Counted from the stretch's first letter, positions 27,509 to 36,949 are shown. The stretch: 64,000 nt of DNA from Listeria goaensis (GCF_900186125.1 NZ_FYBQ01000001.1:434001-498000), one strand, 5' to 3'. Made by a program: numbers and translations. Notes: a model not told the origin generated them from the letters alone.

Positions 27509-29398
27509 TTAAAACGTTTCATCACTTGCAGAATCATAATCCTTGTTGGCAAGACTTTTTCGAAGCAAAATCACTTCGCTAGATGCCTTTATGGCGCCTT
27601 CATGGTCTTGCATGCGTATTTTCTCAGATACTTCCTGTTCTTTTTGTTTAATCTTTATTTCAAGACGATATCTTTTCATGCTTAAAATATAGTCTGAATA
27701 AGCTTCTATTGTTTGTTCTTCGGGCGACTCCAACATTTCGAGACTGGACACAACGTTTTTTAAGCGCATATCCGTCACGTAATCCATAAACCTTGAGGCA
27801 CTTGCTTCATTTCCGTCTAAATAGTAGGCAATCAAATGCGTATACAGCGCCTGAAAATCATCATTATAAAAAACAAGTCCTTCTAGAAGCTGATGGATTT
27901 GGCTAAAGGCATCTTGGTTTTCAATCATTGCCTTAAGCAAATGTTGTTCCGCCACATAATGCGCCTCACGTTTTTGCTGTTCTCTTGGTCCCACATGAAC
28001 AAAACTCATATCATCATCAGGCGGCGGGGCCAAATTGGCAAAATCATCAAACTGCGTTTCGCGTGGTTTCTTTCGAGCCAATTCCTGCATCGCACGTTGA
28101 AGTTGCTCTTTTAAAGTTGGGATTGTAATGTCAAATTCATCGGAAAGCTGCTTTAAATAAAATTCGCGTTCGACAGCTTGGTCAATTTTGCCGATTTCAA
28201 GAAGTGCTTCATCGATGTACGCTAGGCGTTCCGTATCATTGGCCATGTTACGATTGCGGCTCAAGTAATACAATTTAAACGCCGTCCAGGTTTGCCGCTC
28301 ATGCAAATAAAGCGTGTTAAATTTTTCTGCTCCGTACGTTCGAATGTATTCATCTGGGTCTTTTCCGCTCGGCAGACTAAGGACGAAAATTTCCATTCTG
28401 CCTTGTGCAAGCAGATTCCCCGCCTTAAAAGCCGCCTCAATTCCCGCGCGGTCTCCGTCATAACAAATAACAGCACGATTCGCCACGCGTTTAATCAGCC
28501 CAATATGCTCTTCCGTCAAACTGGTCCCCATCGAAGCCACACCGTTTAAAAGCCCCGCTTCACTCACCGAAATCACGTCCATAAACCCTTCCAAAAGGAT
28601 TACTTCCTCGTGTTTTCGAATCGCCTGGCGACCTTCTGAAAAATGATACAAGAGCTTTCTTTTGTTAAAAATGGGCGTTTCCGGGCTATTTAAATATTTT
28701 GGACCGTCTTCCTGATTATATAACCTGCCAGAAAAGCCAACTAGCTGCCCTCTGTCATCCGTAATCGGAAACATAATTCGATTGCGAAAGCGGTCCACAA
28801 TTTTGCCGTCATCGCGCTCAGAAAGCAGACCAGCCGCTACCGCCAAATGCAAATCCATCTCGCGCTTTTCAAAAAAAGACGTCAGCGTCGCATGTTGATT
28901 CGGCGCAAAACCAATTTGAAAAGTCTGAATGAGTTCCTCGCTCATGCCGCGTTCCTTCAAATAATTTAAAGCCTCTAAACCTTCTTCGGTTTCCAAAAGC
29001 AAATAATGATAAAGCTTAGCCGCAAGCTGATGCATATCTATCATTTTATGTGTTTCGCTTGTTTCCTTAGGTGCCGACAAAGTTTCATAGCTTGTAAGTT
29101 TGGGGAAATCCACATCAATATGGCCTAGTTCCGCCACTTTATGAACGGCTTCCGTGAAAGTTAAGTGATCATGTTCCATTAAAAAGGAAAATACATTGCC
29201 GCCTTTTCCGCAACCAAAGCAGTGAAAAATTTGCTTTTCAGGTGAAACGGAAAAAGATGGCGTTTTTTCCCCGTGAAAAGGACATAAGCCAATATAATTT
29301 CGTCCTTGTTTTTTAAGCTGTACGTAGTTACCAATAATATCGACAATATCCGTCTGATTCCGAATGCGGTCAATCGTTTCTTCAGGAATCCTTTTCAT
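27509..29398 (-). CDS. dnaG: DNA primase
   Basis: A 629-residue primase that makes RNA primers at the replication fork. The N-terminal CHC2 zinc finger (CPFHGEKTPSF and FHCFGCGKGGN, about 40-66) binds DNA; the catalytic core and TOPRIM domain include VILLEGFMDVIS and VICYDGDRAG (about 260-310); the helical C-terminus contacts the DnaB-type helicase. Length is normal. Its start overlaps the end of yaiI by 17 bases. Confidence 0.96.
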   Translation of the reverse strand: MKRIPEETIDRIRNQTDIVDIIGNYVQLKKQGRNYIGLCPFHGEKTPSFSVSPEKQIFHCFGCGKGGNVFSFLMEHDHLTFTEAVHKVAELGHIDVDFPKLTSYETLSAPKETSETHKMIDMHQLAAKLYHYLLLETEEGLEALNYLKERGMSEELIQTFQIGFAPNQHATLTSFFEKREMDLHLAVAAGLLSERDDGKIVDRFRNRIMFPITDDRGQLVGFSGRLYNQEDGPKYLNSPETPIFNKRKLLYHFSEGRQAIRKHEEVILLEGFMDVISVSEAGLLNGVASMGTSLTEEHIGLIKRVANRAVICYDGDRAGIEAAFKAGNLLAQGRMEIFVLSLPSGKDPDEYIRTYGAEKFNTLYLHERQTWTAFKLYYLSRNRNMANDTERLAYIDEALLEIGKIDQAVEREFYLKQLSDEFDITIPTLKEQLQRAMQELARKKPRETQFDDFANLAPPPDDDMSFVHVGPREQQKREAHYVAEQHLLKAMIENQDAFSQIHQLLEGLVFYNDDFQALYTHLIAYYLDGNEASASRFMDYVTDMRLKNVVSSLEMLESPEEQTIEAYSDYILSMKRYRLEIKIKQKEQEVSEKIRMQDHEGAIKASSEVILLRKSLANKDYDSASDETF

Positions 29399-29852
29399 TT
29401 TTTATCGTCAACTCCACTTTATTTTCTAAAAAATCACGAACATTTTGGTAAAAACGAATATGATCTTGGTCCGTCATCGCTTTTGGTCCTTTGCTATACT
29501 TCCCAAGTTTGCGCTCTTTGCGTCTGTCGTTACGCTGTTCGAGCATCATCGTCATTCTTTCTTCCAAGTAAATCTCACCTCGGTTTGAAAAAACAATACA
29601 TTTTGTGAGCAACATGCTTGCGAGCCCAATATCCTGCGTGACGATAATATCTCCTTTTTGAGCTAAATTGACAATCCGGATATCTGCAGATTCCTTTTCT
29701 GTATCTACATAAATCCAAGTTTCATCGGTTTCTGTGCTTCTATAATGGTTATAAGAAGCGACATAAATAACTTCAAGCTGAAAATCTTTAGCGAGCTGAT
29801 TAATTTCTGCCTTTACGGGGCATGCATCTGCATCCACAATTATTTTTGGCAA
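29382..29852 (-). CDS. YaiI/YqxD family protein (DUF188)
   Basis: A 156-residue DUF188 protein. The N-terminal IIVDADACPVK and GDIIVTQDIGLASMLL resemble PIN-like nuclease folds with conserved Asp residues, but no activity is established. Translation starts at TTG, six bases after AGGAGGG; no ATG fits. It is first in the yaiI-dnaG-rpoD operon and overlaps dnaG. Confidence 0.9.
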   Translation of the reverse strand: MPKIIVDADACPVKAEINQLAKDFQLEVIYVASYNHYRSTETDETWIYVDTEKESADIRIVNLAQKGDIIVTQDIGLASMLLTKCIVFSNRGEIYLEERMTMMLEQRNDRRKERKLGKYSKGPKAMTDQDHIRFYQNVRDFLENKVELTIKNEKDS

Positions 29853-29885
29853 ATCATTCCCTCCTTTTCAGCTGATGACAAACGA

Positions 29886-29910
29886 AAAAACGAGCTGATA
29901 ACCCGTTTTT
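29886..29910 (-). terminator. Terminator-like hairpin in the yaiI leader
   Basis: On the minus strand AAAAACGGG and GCTCGTTTTTT form a stem of about nine bp with one G-T pair around a loop of six to seven bases, followed by a T-run. It lies between the predicted promoter (29943-29971) and the yaiI start, so it would act inside the 5' leader of the primase/sigma operon. It could be an attenuator or a leftover terminator for ppsR. Confidence 0.5.
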
Positions 29911-29942
29911 ATGCATAACAATTTTACATGTAGCAAAATTGC

Positions 29943-29971
29943 ATTATACGCGATTAAAATCTTATTTTCAA
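29943..29971 (-). promoter_or_regulatory. Promoter of the yaiI-dnaG-rpoD operon
   Basis: On the minus strand -35 TTGAAA (29971-29966), spacer of 17, perfect -10 TATAAT (29948-29943). The -10 is part of a 13-bp inverted repeat whose other arm is at 29979-29991. Confidence 0.85.
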
Positions 29972-30024
29972 GCTTAAAAATCGCGTATAATATATATATT
30001 CGACATAAAAGTTAAAATTCCTTC

Positions 30025-30849
30025 TTATAAATCAAATTTTTCTTCATCAAGTTGACCAATGTGACTTAAAATTTCATTTGCAGTCTCCTCAACGGCTTTA
30101 TTTGTCACATCGAGTACGAAACAACCCAATTTATCCGTCAACTTTTTGAAAAATTTGAGCTCCTCGTCAATCCGGTCGCCACTGGAATACATTCCTTTTC
30201 CGCTTAACCCCATGGAAATTAATCGTTCAGAACGAATTTGATTTAATTTTTTCTTGTTAATTTTAAGCCCGATAATTTTTTTCGGGTCAATTTCAAACAG
30301 TTCTTCTGGAATGCTTGCTTCTGGCACAATTGGAATATTGGTAATTTTTAACCCTTTTAAAGCTAAATATTGGGATAAAGGCGTTTTAGATGTTCGCGAA
30401 ATCCCGATTAGAACGTAATCCGCCTGCAAGATGCCTCGCGGGTTTCTCCCGTCATCATTTTCTACCGCAAATTCAATCGCAGCTACTTTGTTGAAATAAG
30501 CTTCATCTAACGAGCGGACGCGACCTGGCTCAGATAGCGGCTTAATTTTATACGTTTTTTCAAGTTGTGCTAGAAGTGGACCGAAAATATCAATAATCGG
30601 TACCCCGTAAGCTTCTGCGGTTTCATTTAACCGAGTGCGTACTTCTTCTAAAACGACTGTATGCACAATGATGCCATTGTTAACAGCTACTAAATCAATA
30701 ATTTCTTCAATCATTTCAATCGAGTCAACATGATGAAAGCGGTGAATGAATTTTGGGGTTTGTCCAAACTGAGCAAGAGCAGCTCGTGTTACAAGTTCAG
30801 CAGTTTCACCAGTTGAATCGGAAACGACATAAACGGCTGGTTGGGTCAT
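30025..30849 (-). CDS. ppsR: Pyruvate phosphate dikinase/PEP synthase regulatory protein
   Basis: A 274-residue PPDK/PSRP regulator (DUF299, B. subtilis YqfL), a bifunctional kinase/pyrophosphorylase that switches its PEP-forming target on and off by threonine phosphorylation. The N-terminal [13 protein letters not shown] and the P-loop-like segment [15 protein letters not shown] (about 148-162) are present. The target gene is not in the window. It follows glyS after a terminator, with AAAGGAG before the ATG. Confidence 0.9.
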   Translation of the reverse strand: MTQPAVYVVSDSTGETAELVTRAALAQFGQTPKFIHRFHHVDSIEMIEEIIDLVAVNNGIIVHTVVLEEVRTRLNETAEAYGVPIIDIFGPLLAQLEKTYKIKPLSEPGRVRSLDEAYFNKVAAIEFAVENDDGRNPRGILQADYVLIGISRTSKTPLSQYLALKGLKITNIPIVPEASIPEELFEIDPKKIIGLKINKKKLNQIRSERLISMGLSGKGMYSSGDRIDEELKFFKKLTDKLGCFVLDVTNKAVEETANEILSHIGQLDEEKFDL

Positions 30850-30865
30850 TAAACTCGTCTCCTTT

Positions 30866-30903
30866 AAAAAGCAGGAACTCCCATTTCTAGAAAAATTCCT
30901 GCT
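30866..30903 (-). terminator. glyQS terminator
   Basis: On the minus strand AGCAGGAA and TTCCTGCT flank an 18-base loop and are followed by T5. The T-run is adjacent to the Shine-Dalgarno sequence of ppsR, so part of the transcripts may read into it. Confidence 0.78.
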
Positions 30904-30916
30904 TCATTTTATATAT

Positions 30917-32983
30917 TTATTTTACCTGAATTTCATCCATTTGTGCAAATTCGCGGATAAAGGTTGAAAGCTCAACAAGGAGCGCTAGACGATTTGCTTT
31001 TAAGGCCTCATTTTCACTCATGACTAACGTATTCTCAAAATAAGCATCGATAATCGGGCGAATTTTAGCAAAGCGTTTCAGTCGCTCAACGATGGTCATG
31101 TTTGGATAATCATGTTTTAACTCTTGCACGCTCTCAAAGAGTTCTTTTTCATACTCGTTTTCAAACAAGTTTGGATTAACGGGTTCATGGTCATCATATT
31201 TTTTCGCAATATTTGTCACACGTGTTAAAGCCTCAACAGTAGGTCGGAACCAGTCATCTTGCGCCGATTCATTTAATACTTTTGCGCTGTTGATTACTTC
31301 TGGGATGCGATTTGGCTCACCGCCGACAACCGCTTCAATAATATCTTGACGCACATCATGACCGCGTAAAATGGCACGTAGGCGGTTTTTCATGAAGTTT
31401 TGCGCCACTTGATAAACTTCTTCGCCCGGTAAATCTGAGAAGCCTTCTTTGCGCTCAATGCCTACAATTTCAGCAAGTACTTCTGCAAATGGCAAATTCC
31501 ACTCGTTCGCTTGAATAATTCGCATGACACCAAACGCGCTACGGCGAAGACTAAATGGATCAGCTGAACCAGTTGGAATAATATTAATACAGAAGAAGCT
31601 AACGAGCGTTTCTAATTTATCGGCCACAGCAATTAGTCCACCTAAATCTGATTGTGGCAGTTCTCCTTCAGACGAAATTGGCATGTAGTGTTCACGAATT
31701 GCTGTAGCCACAGCATCATTTTCGCCTTGAAGCTTGGCGTATTTTTCTCCCATAATGCCTTGTAATTCAGGGAACTCACCGACAATATTCGTGACTAAAT
31801 CAAATTTGTAAATATCCGTCACGCGGTAAATATCTTTTTTCTCTTCTTCCGCCCAGTCCAAGTAATCAGCAAGCAGTAATGCTACTTTCTGAACACGCTT
31901 CATTTTTTCAGTCAATGAGCCTAGACGTTCATGAAAGACGATATTTTTGAGCTTATGAACAGCCTCGTCAATCGTCATTTTTAAATCTTCTTGATAGAAG
32001 AAATCCGCATCTGACAACCGAGCGCGCAGTACTTTTTCGTTTCCTTTTTGCACGGTTTCCAAGTTTTCATGGTTTCCGTTACGAACCGTCACAAAATGCG
32101 GCAACAAGCTGTTATCCTCGCTAAATACTGGGAAATAACGTTGATGCTCTTTCATTGTTGTAATTAAAACTTCTTCTGGCAGCGCCAAATATTCATTTTC
32201 AAAATTACCAAATAAAACGGTCGGATATTCGACAAGATTGTTGACTTCTTCTAGTAAATCCGCATCGGCCGGAATTTTCCAGTTCTGAATAGTTTCGATT
32301 TCCGCAATTTGTTCGCGAATCGCATCTTTCCTTGCTTCCGCATCAACTACAACAAATTGTTCAAGGAGTACTTTTTCATAATCAGATGGCGTTTTCACAA
32401 CCGCAGACTTGCCGAGGAAGCGATGCCCCCGCGTTTCATTTCCCGTTTTCACACCTGCCACTTCAAACGGGATAATTTCGGTATCGAATAACGCGATAAG
32501 CCATTTAATCGGCCGAATGTAGCGCAAATCGCAGTCTGCCCAGTGCATGCTAACCGGGAAAGTCATGTCTGTTACGATTTTTTGGAATTCAGAGAGTAAA
32601 TCAAGCGTTTTAAGGCCTTTTACTTCTTTTTTGATATAGATATACTCGACGCCTTTTATTTCCCGAAAAATAAAGTCATCTGGCGTAACGCCTTGACTTC
32701 TAGCGAATCCTTGTGCGGCTTTGGACCAGTCACCGTTTTCATCGAAAGCGATTTTTTTAGCTGGTCCTTTTGCTTCTTCGATTTGGTCTTCTTGCTTCGT
32801 GGCAACGTTTTTCGCCAAAATTGTGAGGCGTCTTGGCGAAGAATACGTTTGAATCGCTTCAACAGCAATTTTTTTCTCTTTAAACCAGTCTGCAGCGCGT
32901 TCTTTTAGCTGCTCTACAGAAGCCGTAATATATTTAGCGGGCATTTCTTCAAGCCCGATTTCAAGTAAAAAGTCTTTATTCAT
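30917..32983 (-). CDS. glyS: Glycyl-tRNA synthetase beta subunit
   Basis: A 688-residue beta subunit of the alpha2beta2 bacterial glycyl-tRNA synthetase, which handles tRNA binding. It opens with [14 protein letters not shown], contains HRFLGK and [13 protein letters not shown], an HD-like helical region, and a C-terminal anticodon-binding (DALR-like) domain (about 560-688). Its start overlaps the end of glyQ by eight bases, and AAAGGAGG precedes the ATG. Confidence 0.96.
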   Translation of the reverse strand: MNKDFLLEIGLEEMPAKYITASVEQLKERAADWFKEKKIAVEAIQTYSSPRRLTILAKNVATKQEDQIEEAKGPAKKIAFDENGDWSKAAQGFARSQGVTPDDFIFREIKGVEYIYIKKEVKGLKTLDLLSEFQKIVTDMTFPVSMHWADCDLRYIRPIKWLIALFDTEIIPFEVAGVKTGNETRGHRFLGKSAVVKTPSDYEKVLLEQFVVVDAEARKDAIREQIAEIETIQNWKIPADADLLEEVNNLVEYPTVLFGNFENEYLALPEEVLITTMKEHQRYFPVFSEDNSLLPHFVTVRNGNHENLETVQKGNEKVLRARLSDADFFYQEDLKMTIDEAVHKLKNIVFHERLGSLTEKMKRVQKVALLLADYLDWAEEEKKDIYRVTDIYKFDLVTNIVGEFPELQGIMGEKYAKLQGENDAVATAIREHYMPISSEGELPQSDLGGLIAVADKLETLVSFFCINIIPTGSADPFSLRRSAFGVMRIIQANEWNLPFAEVLAEIVGIERKEGFSDLPGEEVYQVAQNFMKNRLRAILRGHDVRQDIIEAVVGGEPNRIPEVINSAKVLNESAQDDWFRPTVEALTRVTNIAKKYDDHEPVNPNLFENEYEKELFESVQELKHDYPNMTIVERLKRFAKIRPIIDAYFENTLVMSENEALKANRLALLVELSTFIREFAQMDEIQVK

Positions 32984-33860
32984 GGTTTTGTTCCTCCTTT
33001 ATTAAAGGGAAGCCAAGTTTTTCGCGTTCCTCGTAAAAGGTGCGTGCAATTCGTCTTGCGAGATTTCGAATTCGGCCAATGTACTGCGCGCGCTCTGTTA
33101 CAGATACGACACCTCTTGCATCGAGCAAGTTAAAGGTGTGCGAGCATTTTAGCACGTAGTCATATGCCGGGAAAACGAGCCCTTCGCCCATTTGGTTGCC
33201 TGCTTCGCGTTCATATGTGTCAAACAGCGATAATAGCATTTCAGTATTGGACGTTTCAAACGCATATTTGGAATTTTCATATTCAGCTTGATAGAAAATA
33301 TCGCGATAGGTGATGCCTTCTGTCCATTCCAAATCAAAAACATTTTCCTCATCTTGAATGTAGCTTGCTAAACGCTCCAAGCCGTACGTAATTTCCGATG
33401 TGACCGGCGAACATTCCAACCCACCTACTTGTTGAAAATAAGTGAATTGAGTGATTTCCATCCCGTCAAGCCATACTTCCCAGCCTAGACCAGCACAGCC
33501 TAGTGAAGGATTCTCCCAATTGTCCTCAACGAAGCGAATATCATGTTCTAACGGATTAATGCCTAGCTTTTCAAGCGAGCCAAGATAAAGCTCTTGAATA
33601 TTGTCTGGTGACGGCTTCATCACAACTTGGAACTGGTGGTGTTGGAACAAGCGGTTAGGATTTTCTCCGTAACGACCGTCAGCTGGACGGCGCGATGGTT
33701 CCACGTAACCCGCTTTCCAAGGTTCTGGTCCGATTGCTTTTAAGAACGTATACGGACTCATCGTTCCGGCTCCTTTTTCAACATCATAGGATTGTAGCAT
33801 GATACAACCTTGTTCTGACCAATAATCTTGCAATGTGCGAATCATTTTTTGTAAATTCAT
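32976..33860 (-). CDS. glyQ: Glycyl-tRNA synthetase alpha subunit
   Basis: A 294-residue catalytic alpha subunit that forms glycyl-adenylate and charges tRNA-Gly. It opens with [48 protein letters not shown] and [20 protein letters not shown] are characteristic. The ATG at 33860 follows GGAGGTG; an upstream in-frame TTG overlaps that site. A glycine T-box riboswitch stands upstream. Confidence 0.96.
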   Translation of the reverse strand: MNLQKMIRTLQDYWSEQGCIMLQSYDVEKGAGTMSPYTFLKAIGPEPWKAGYVEPSRRPADGRYGENPNRLFQHHQFQVVMKPSPDNIQELYLGSLEKLGINPLEHDIRFVEDNWENPSLGCAGLGWEVWLDGMEITQFTYFQQVGGLECSPVTSEITYGLERLASYIQDEENVFDLEWTEGITYRDIFYQAEYENSKYAFETSNTEMLLSLFDTYEREAGNQMGEGLVFPAYDYVLKCSHTFNLLDARGVVSVTERAQYIGRIRNLARRIARTFYEEREKLGFPLIKEEQNHE

Positions 33861-33892
33861 TTTTAGCACCTCCAAAGTTTTACGGCCATATA

Positions 33893-34108
33893 AAAACTCT
33901 CGTCTCTATATGCCATGACAACATATAGGGACGAGAGTTATCTCGCGGTTCCACCCTACTTGGAATTGTTAAATTCCCACCTTGATTTCGTCTGTACTCC
34001 GAAACGCCTTTTCAAAACAAGATTTCACTTGGCTCTCACCTACCCAAGTTCGCTAAATAAAGAGCTTGTTTCTACTTTTTTTCATCAACGTACCTATTTA
34101 AATCTTAT
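33893..34108 (-). promoter_or_regulatory. T-box riboswitch (glycine) of glyQS
   Basis: On the minus strand the T-box sequence AGGGTGGAACCGCG (33956-33943) is followed by the terminator stem CTCTCGTCCCTATATG / CATATAGAGACGAGAG and a T-run (to about 33893). Upstream stem I contains GTGAGAGCC. A GGC codon in AAAAGGCGTTTC (34006-34008) is the likely glycine specifier, judged by analogy with the B. subtilis glyQS leader. Uncharged tRNA-Gly should favour antitermination. Confidence 0.93.
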
Positions 34109-34112
34109 TTAC

Positions 34113-34141
34113 AAGATACTTCATTTTTCTAGCTTTGTCAA
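34113..34141 (-). promoter_or_regulatory. glyQS T-box promoter
   Basis: On the minus strand a perfect -35 TTGACA (34141-34136), spacer of 17, -10 TATCTT (34118-34113). The -35 overlaps the last codons of recO. Confidence 0.8.
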
Positions 34142-34905
34142 TCGCTATCTTCCTTCTTTAACATGTGATCCCACTTCGACATATCACGCAAAAAACGCTT
34201 GCTTTTCAAAAATAGCCCCGTTTTTTCCTCGTAATACGTATCAATAGTTTTTTCAAGCAAGGCCTTCGTTTCTGGCTTCACATTAATTTCGCCAAGGCGA
34301 TCAAGCTTGAAAATATAAAATAGACGCAAAAGTTTCACAACATTTTCAGGTAAATGCAACCGATAATGGTCTTTTTCAAAACAGCGGTGGCAAACTAGAC
34401 CGTCTGCGTGCGTTGAAAAATCGAAATGTCCGGAAGTAGCCCCACAAATCGCACATTTATCCATAACGGGGTAAAGTCCTAAAACATTCAACATTTTCAT
34501 TTCAAAAATCTGCACTAAAATTTGCGCATCATAGCCTTCATCAATGTCGTTTAGAATCTCTGAAACAAGTTCGTATATATAAGCGTTTGGTTTCCGCTCT
34601 TCTACTGCTTTATCGAGTAGCTCACAAACGTAAGCGGCGTACGCGGTTAAAAAAATATCTGTTTGGATATCTGAAAAGTTATGAATCAAATCACCTTGCT
34701 GGAGTGTCACGAGCCCTCTATTTCCGAAAAAAGTAAAGCTTCCTTGTGTAAACGGTTGTGTCACGGCGGCAAGACGACTTTGTCCTTTTTTAGCCCCACG
34801 CGCAACCATTCCGATTTTCCCGAATTCACGCGTATAAACGACAACGATTTTATCAGACTCCCGGTAATTGCTAGCACGCAAAACAATGCCTTCACATTTT
34901 TCCAA
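34138..34905 (-). CDS. recO: DNA repair protein RecO
   Basis: A 255-residue RecO that helps load RecA at gaps with RecF/RecR and anneals single strands. The N-terminal OB fold contains EGIVLRASNYRESDKIV and REFGKIGMVARGAKK. The zinc finger is in CAICGATSGHFDF and GLVCHRCF. I start at the TTG at 34905, six bases after GGAGGTG; the GTG three codons upstream overlaps that site. The C-terminal end overlaps the glyQS promoter. Confidence 0.9.
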   Translation of the reverse strand: MEKCEGIVLRASNYRESDKIVVVYTREFGKIGMVARGAKKGQSRLAAVTQPFTQGSFTFFGNRGLVTLQQGDLIHNFSDIQTDIFLTAYAAYVCELLDKAVEERKPNAYIYELVSEILNDIDEGYDAQILVQIFEMKMLNVLGLYPVMDKCAICGATSGHFDFSTHADGLVCHRCFEKDHYRLHLPENVVKLLRLFYIFKLDRLGEINVKPETKALLEKTIDTYYEEKTGLFLKSKRFLRDMSKWDHMLKKEDSD

Positions 34906-34928
34906 AAAGAACACCTCCCCAAGCTTTT

Positions 34929-34934
34929 ATTATA
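34929..34934 (-). promoter_or_regulatory. recO -10 element
   Basis: A perfect TATAAT on the minus strand about 25 bases before recO, with a weak TTTAGA at 16 bases as -35. Confidence 0.5.
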
Positions 34935-34982
34935 CACGGAAAAGGCATATTCTAAAAGCTCCTTATTATCTTTAATCCATAT

Positions 34983-35020
34983 AAAAAACATACCATCGAT
35001 TAAGGGAATGGTATGTTTTT
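34983..35020 (-). terminator. Terminator after the SUKH gene
   Basis: AAAACATACCAT and ATGGTATGTTTT form a 12-bp stem with an 11-base loop; A-run on the left, T-run on the right. It lies 62 bases beyond the stop codon of the SUKH gene and could act in both directions. Confidence 0.8.
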
Positions 35021-35081
35021 ATAGACGACACATTTAGCGACAATAACCAAAAATATTTTTTGCCTAGTAAAGAGGCACTAG

Positions 35082-35516
35082 CTAATTGGGTAAATCAATA
35101 TAATAATTATCGTCTTTCATTATTTTTTCTAGGAACTCTTTTAATGAGTTAGCGATTTTAATATCATAATAAAAGATAGGATTTTCTTGCGTCTCATGAA
35201 TACCAATTGAAATTAGTGCTGATTCATTTGCTTCAAAAAAAATCAATTTACCATCTTCATATTCATCATATATCTCTATATCTGGATAGACCTCAAAGTC
35301 TCCTGCTCGCTTACGAAAATCTCGAACAGATTCTGGATCCATTAATCTATTGATATTATACTCACTACCAGAAAAAAATCCATAACCTACTTCATTATAA
35401 AATTGTTTGAGTTCTGTAGGAAACCCCATTTTTAAATCTGCTTCAACCTTTCCGACCTCTTGTCCATCTAAAGTATAAAACGTGTTTCCTTTTTTACGTA
35501 CAAATTCAAAAGACAT
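35082..35516 (-). CDS. SMI1/KNR4 (SUKH) family protein, putative immunity protein
   Basis: A 144-residue single-domain SUKH protein. The segment GFPTELKQFYNEVGYGFF (about 31-48) is the family signature, followed by alternating strand/acidic pattern and LKEFLEKIM at the end. Many SUKH proteins are immunity factors against polymorphic or LXG-type toxins. No toxin gene is in the window, so this is an orphan and the role is inferred. Codon and base composition look more AT-rich than the flanking recO and era. It has its own promoter, a leader hairpin (35536-35553) and a terminator. Confidence 0.8.
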   Translation of the reverse strand: MSFEFVRKKGNTFYTLDGQEVGKVEADLKMGFPTELKQFYNEVGYGFFSGSEYNINRLMDPESVRDFRKRAGDFEVYPDIEIYDEYEDGKLIFFEANESALISIGIHETQENPIFYYDIKIANSLKEFLEKIMKDDNYYIDLPN

Positions 35517-35590
35517 CTATTTTCCTCCTTTGTCTCCCCGCCAGTTGGCGAGGTGTTCAGGATATCACCTATTATCATACATGTGTGAAA

Positions 35591-35619
35591 ATTATAGCAT
35601 GAAGCCTATGTGGAGTCTA
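35591..35619 (-). promoter_or_regulatory. Promoter of the SUKH gene
   Basis: On the minus strand -35 TAGACT (35619-35614), spacer of 17, extended -10 TGCTATAAT (TATAAT at 35596-35591). A short GC-rich hairpin (35536-35553) sits in the leader just before the AGGAGG site. Confidence 0.65.
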
Positions 35620-35749
35620 TGGATTCTGGCAAACATTCTTATTGACTATAAATCTATTAACAATTTAAATATATTACAACAAAATTAGCCTAGTTTGTTT
35701 TGGCAGGTTTTTTGGTGTATTTATAGTTCTCTAAATTGTGCGGAGATGG

Positions 35750-35755
35750 TACAAT
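35750..35755 (+). promoter_or_regulatory. -10 of the 35786 membrane-protein gene
   Basis: TGGTACAAT (extended -10) lies 31 bases before the coding start; the -35 (TTCTCT at 17 bases) is weak. Confidence 0.45.
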
Positions 35756-35785
35756 GTTAGTAGTATAAAAAAAGGAGACGCGCAT

Positions 35786-36385
35786 ATGATTTATTCGATT
35801 GTCATTGGATTTGTTTGCTTGATTTCGTTTGCCGCCACCATTACGGGTGTCGCACTCTTACTTTTAAAGAAAAAGAAGCTTATGGGGATTTTATTTACGA
35901 GCATTGGCGGTGCTATTTTTCTAATTAGCTGCCTGATTGGACTTAGCGCGTTTATTTATTATGTGAGCGAGCAGAATACGTCTAATGATACAGAAATCTC
36001 AAGTGATTATAATGAAGGTTATACAGATGATTATAATGATGAAGATTATATGGAGCTCTCTTTTGGTGATGAGGGGAAATCTAGTGAGGATGCGACGGTG
36101 CTTGTTAAGCAGCCTACGACGTATGAAGTTGATGAGCGTGGAATTGATAAATACTATAAAGTTGATGTCAAAATGCGCAACGATGGTAAAGAACCGATTT
36201 ATGTGTCCGCTAAAGATTTTTATTTGTTCCAATATGATGCGGCTGACTACGCAGAAATAGAAAAAAAAGATTACTTTCATGAAAAGATTGAGCCTGGGAA
36301 GACAGTGAGTTTTTCGATTTATTACGAGTATTTAGGTGATGATGGTTTTCTTGAAATGGAGTACGATAATTTAATTTGGAACTAA
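35786..36385 (+). CDS. Membrane protein with DUF4352-like outer domain
   Basis: A 199-residue protein with two N-terminal membrane segments (about 2-24 and 32-54) around the basic turn LLKKKKLMG, then an acidic linker rich in Asp/Glu/Tyr/Asn and a beta-rich outer domain. KVDVKMRNDGKEPIYVSAKDF and KIEPGKTVSFSIYYEY match the DUF4352-like pattern. Architecture equals that of the protein at 2752-3405. Function unknown. Start is the ATG at 35786, eight bases after AAAGGAG. It is in the AT-rich recO-era accessory block. Confidence 0.7.
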   Translation: MIYSIVIGFVCLISFAATITGVALLLLKKKKLMGILFTSIGGAIFLISCLIGLSAFIYYVSEQNTSNDTEISSDYNEGYTDDYNDEDYMELSFGDEGKSSEDATVLVKQPTTYEVDERGIDKYYKVDVKMRNDGKEPIYVSAKDFYLFQYDAADYAEIEKKDYFHEKIEPGKTVSFSIYYEYLGDDGFLEMEYDNLIWN

Positions 36386-36456
36386 AAGAGTTTGGTTTCT
36401 CGTATAGATTATAGAGCTTAGTGCATTTGAATTTTTACAACAAGGAGAGAGAGAAC

Positions 36457-36949
36457 ATGTTAGCCATGACAATAGGCATAAGTGTGACTATAGTAGTATT
36501 TTTTACATTTTTCGTAATAGTGGCGATTGCAATCAAAAACAGTTTTAAACGCCAAAAACAAGAGACAACGACAGATTCAGTAATGATTAATTTAACAGAG
36601 CCACAGAAAATGGAAGTATTGGATTTGATTTATCGGCAAAACAAAATTTTAGCGGTAAAGATGATTATGGATTGGCAACCTGGGGTGTCAATAGCGACTG
36701 CAAAAAATATGTGGATAATTTAAGTATGTCGGATCTTTCTAAAGTGCCCCTCCCCCATGCTTTTGAAGAGTCAACAATAAAAAAATAGCTTTTTCTAAAG
36801 AACAGGAAACTGAAATTTCATATTTAATTTTTAGAAAAAATACAATAAAAGAAGTTCAAAAAGTTTGTGAGTACCAACCACATGTCTCTTTAGAAGAAGC
36901 GAAAGAGTACATAAATGGATTGATACTCTCTGACAATGTGCATAACTGA
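36457..36949 (+). pseudogene. Frameshifted membrane protein with two L7/L12-C-terminal-like domains
   Basis: The first frame (36457-36723, 88 codons) gives one membrane segment (about 5-30) and a domain resembling the C-terminus of ribosomal L7/L12 (NKILAVKMI...VSIATAK). At the A6 run 36702-36707 a shift of -1 gives KKYVDNLSMSDLSK, and at the A7 run 36779-36785 a second -1 shift opens SKEQETEISYLIFRKN...QPHVSLEEAKEYINGL, a second copy of the same domain, to TGA at 36947. AKKYVDNLSMSD aligns with AKEYINGLILSD of the second copy, which supports both shifts. It may be a decayed gene, homopolymer sequencing errors, or slippage. AAGGAGAG precedes the ATG. Confidence 0.7.

Noticed and set aside
35482-35688. 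Possible small gene upstream of the SUKH gene on the plus strand
   Set aside because: No ribosome-binding site, begins inside the SUKH coding region antisense, and the composition looks random.
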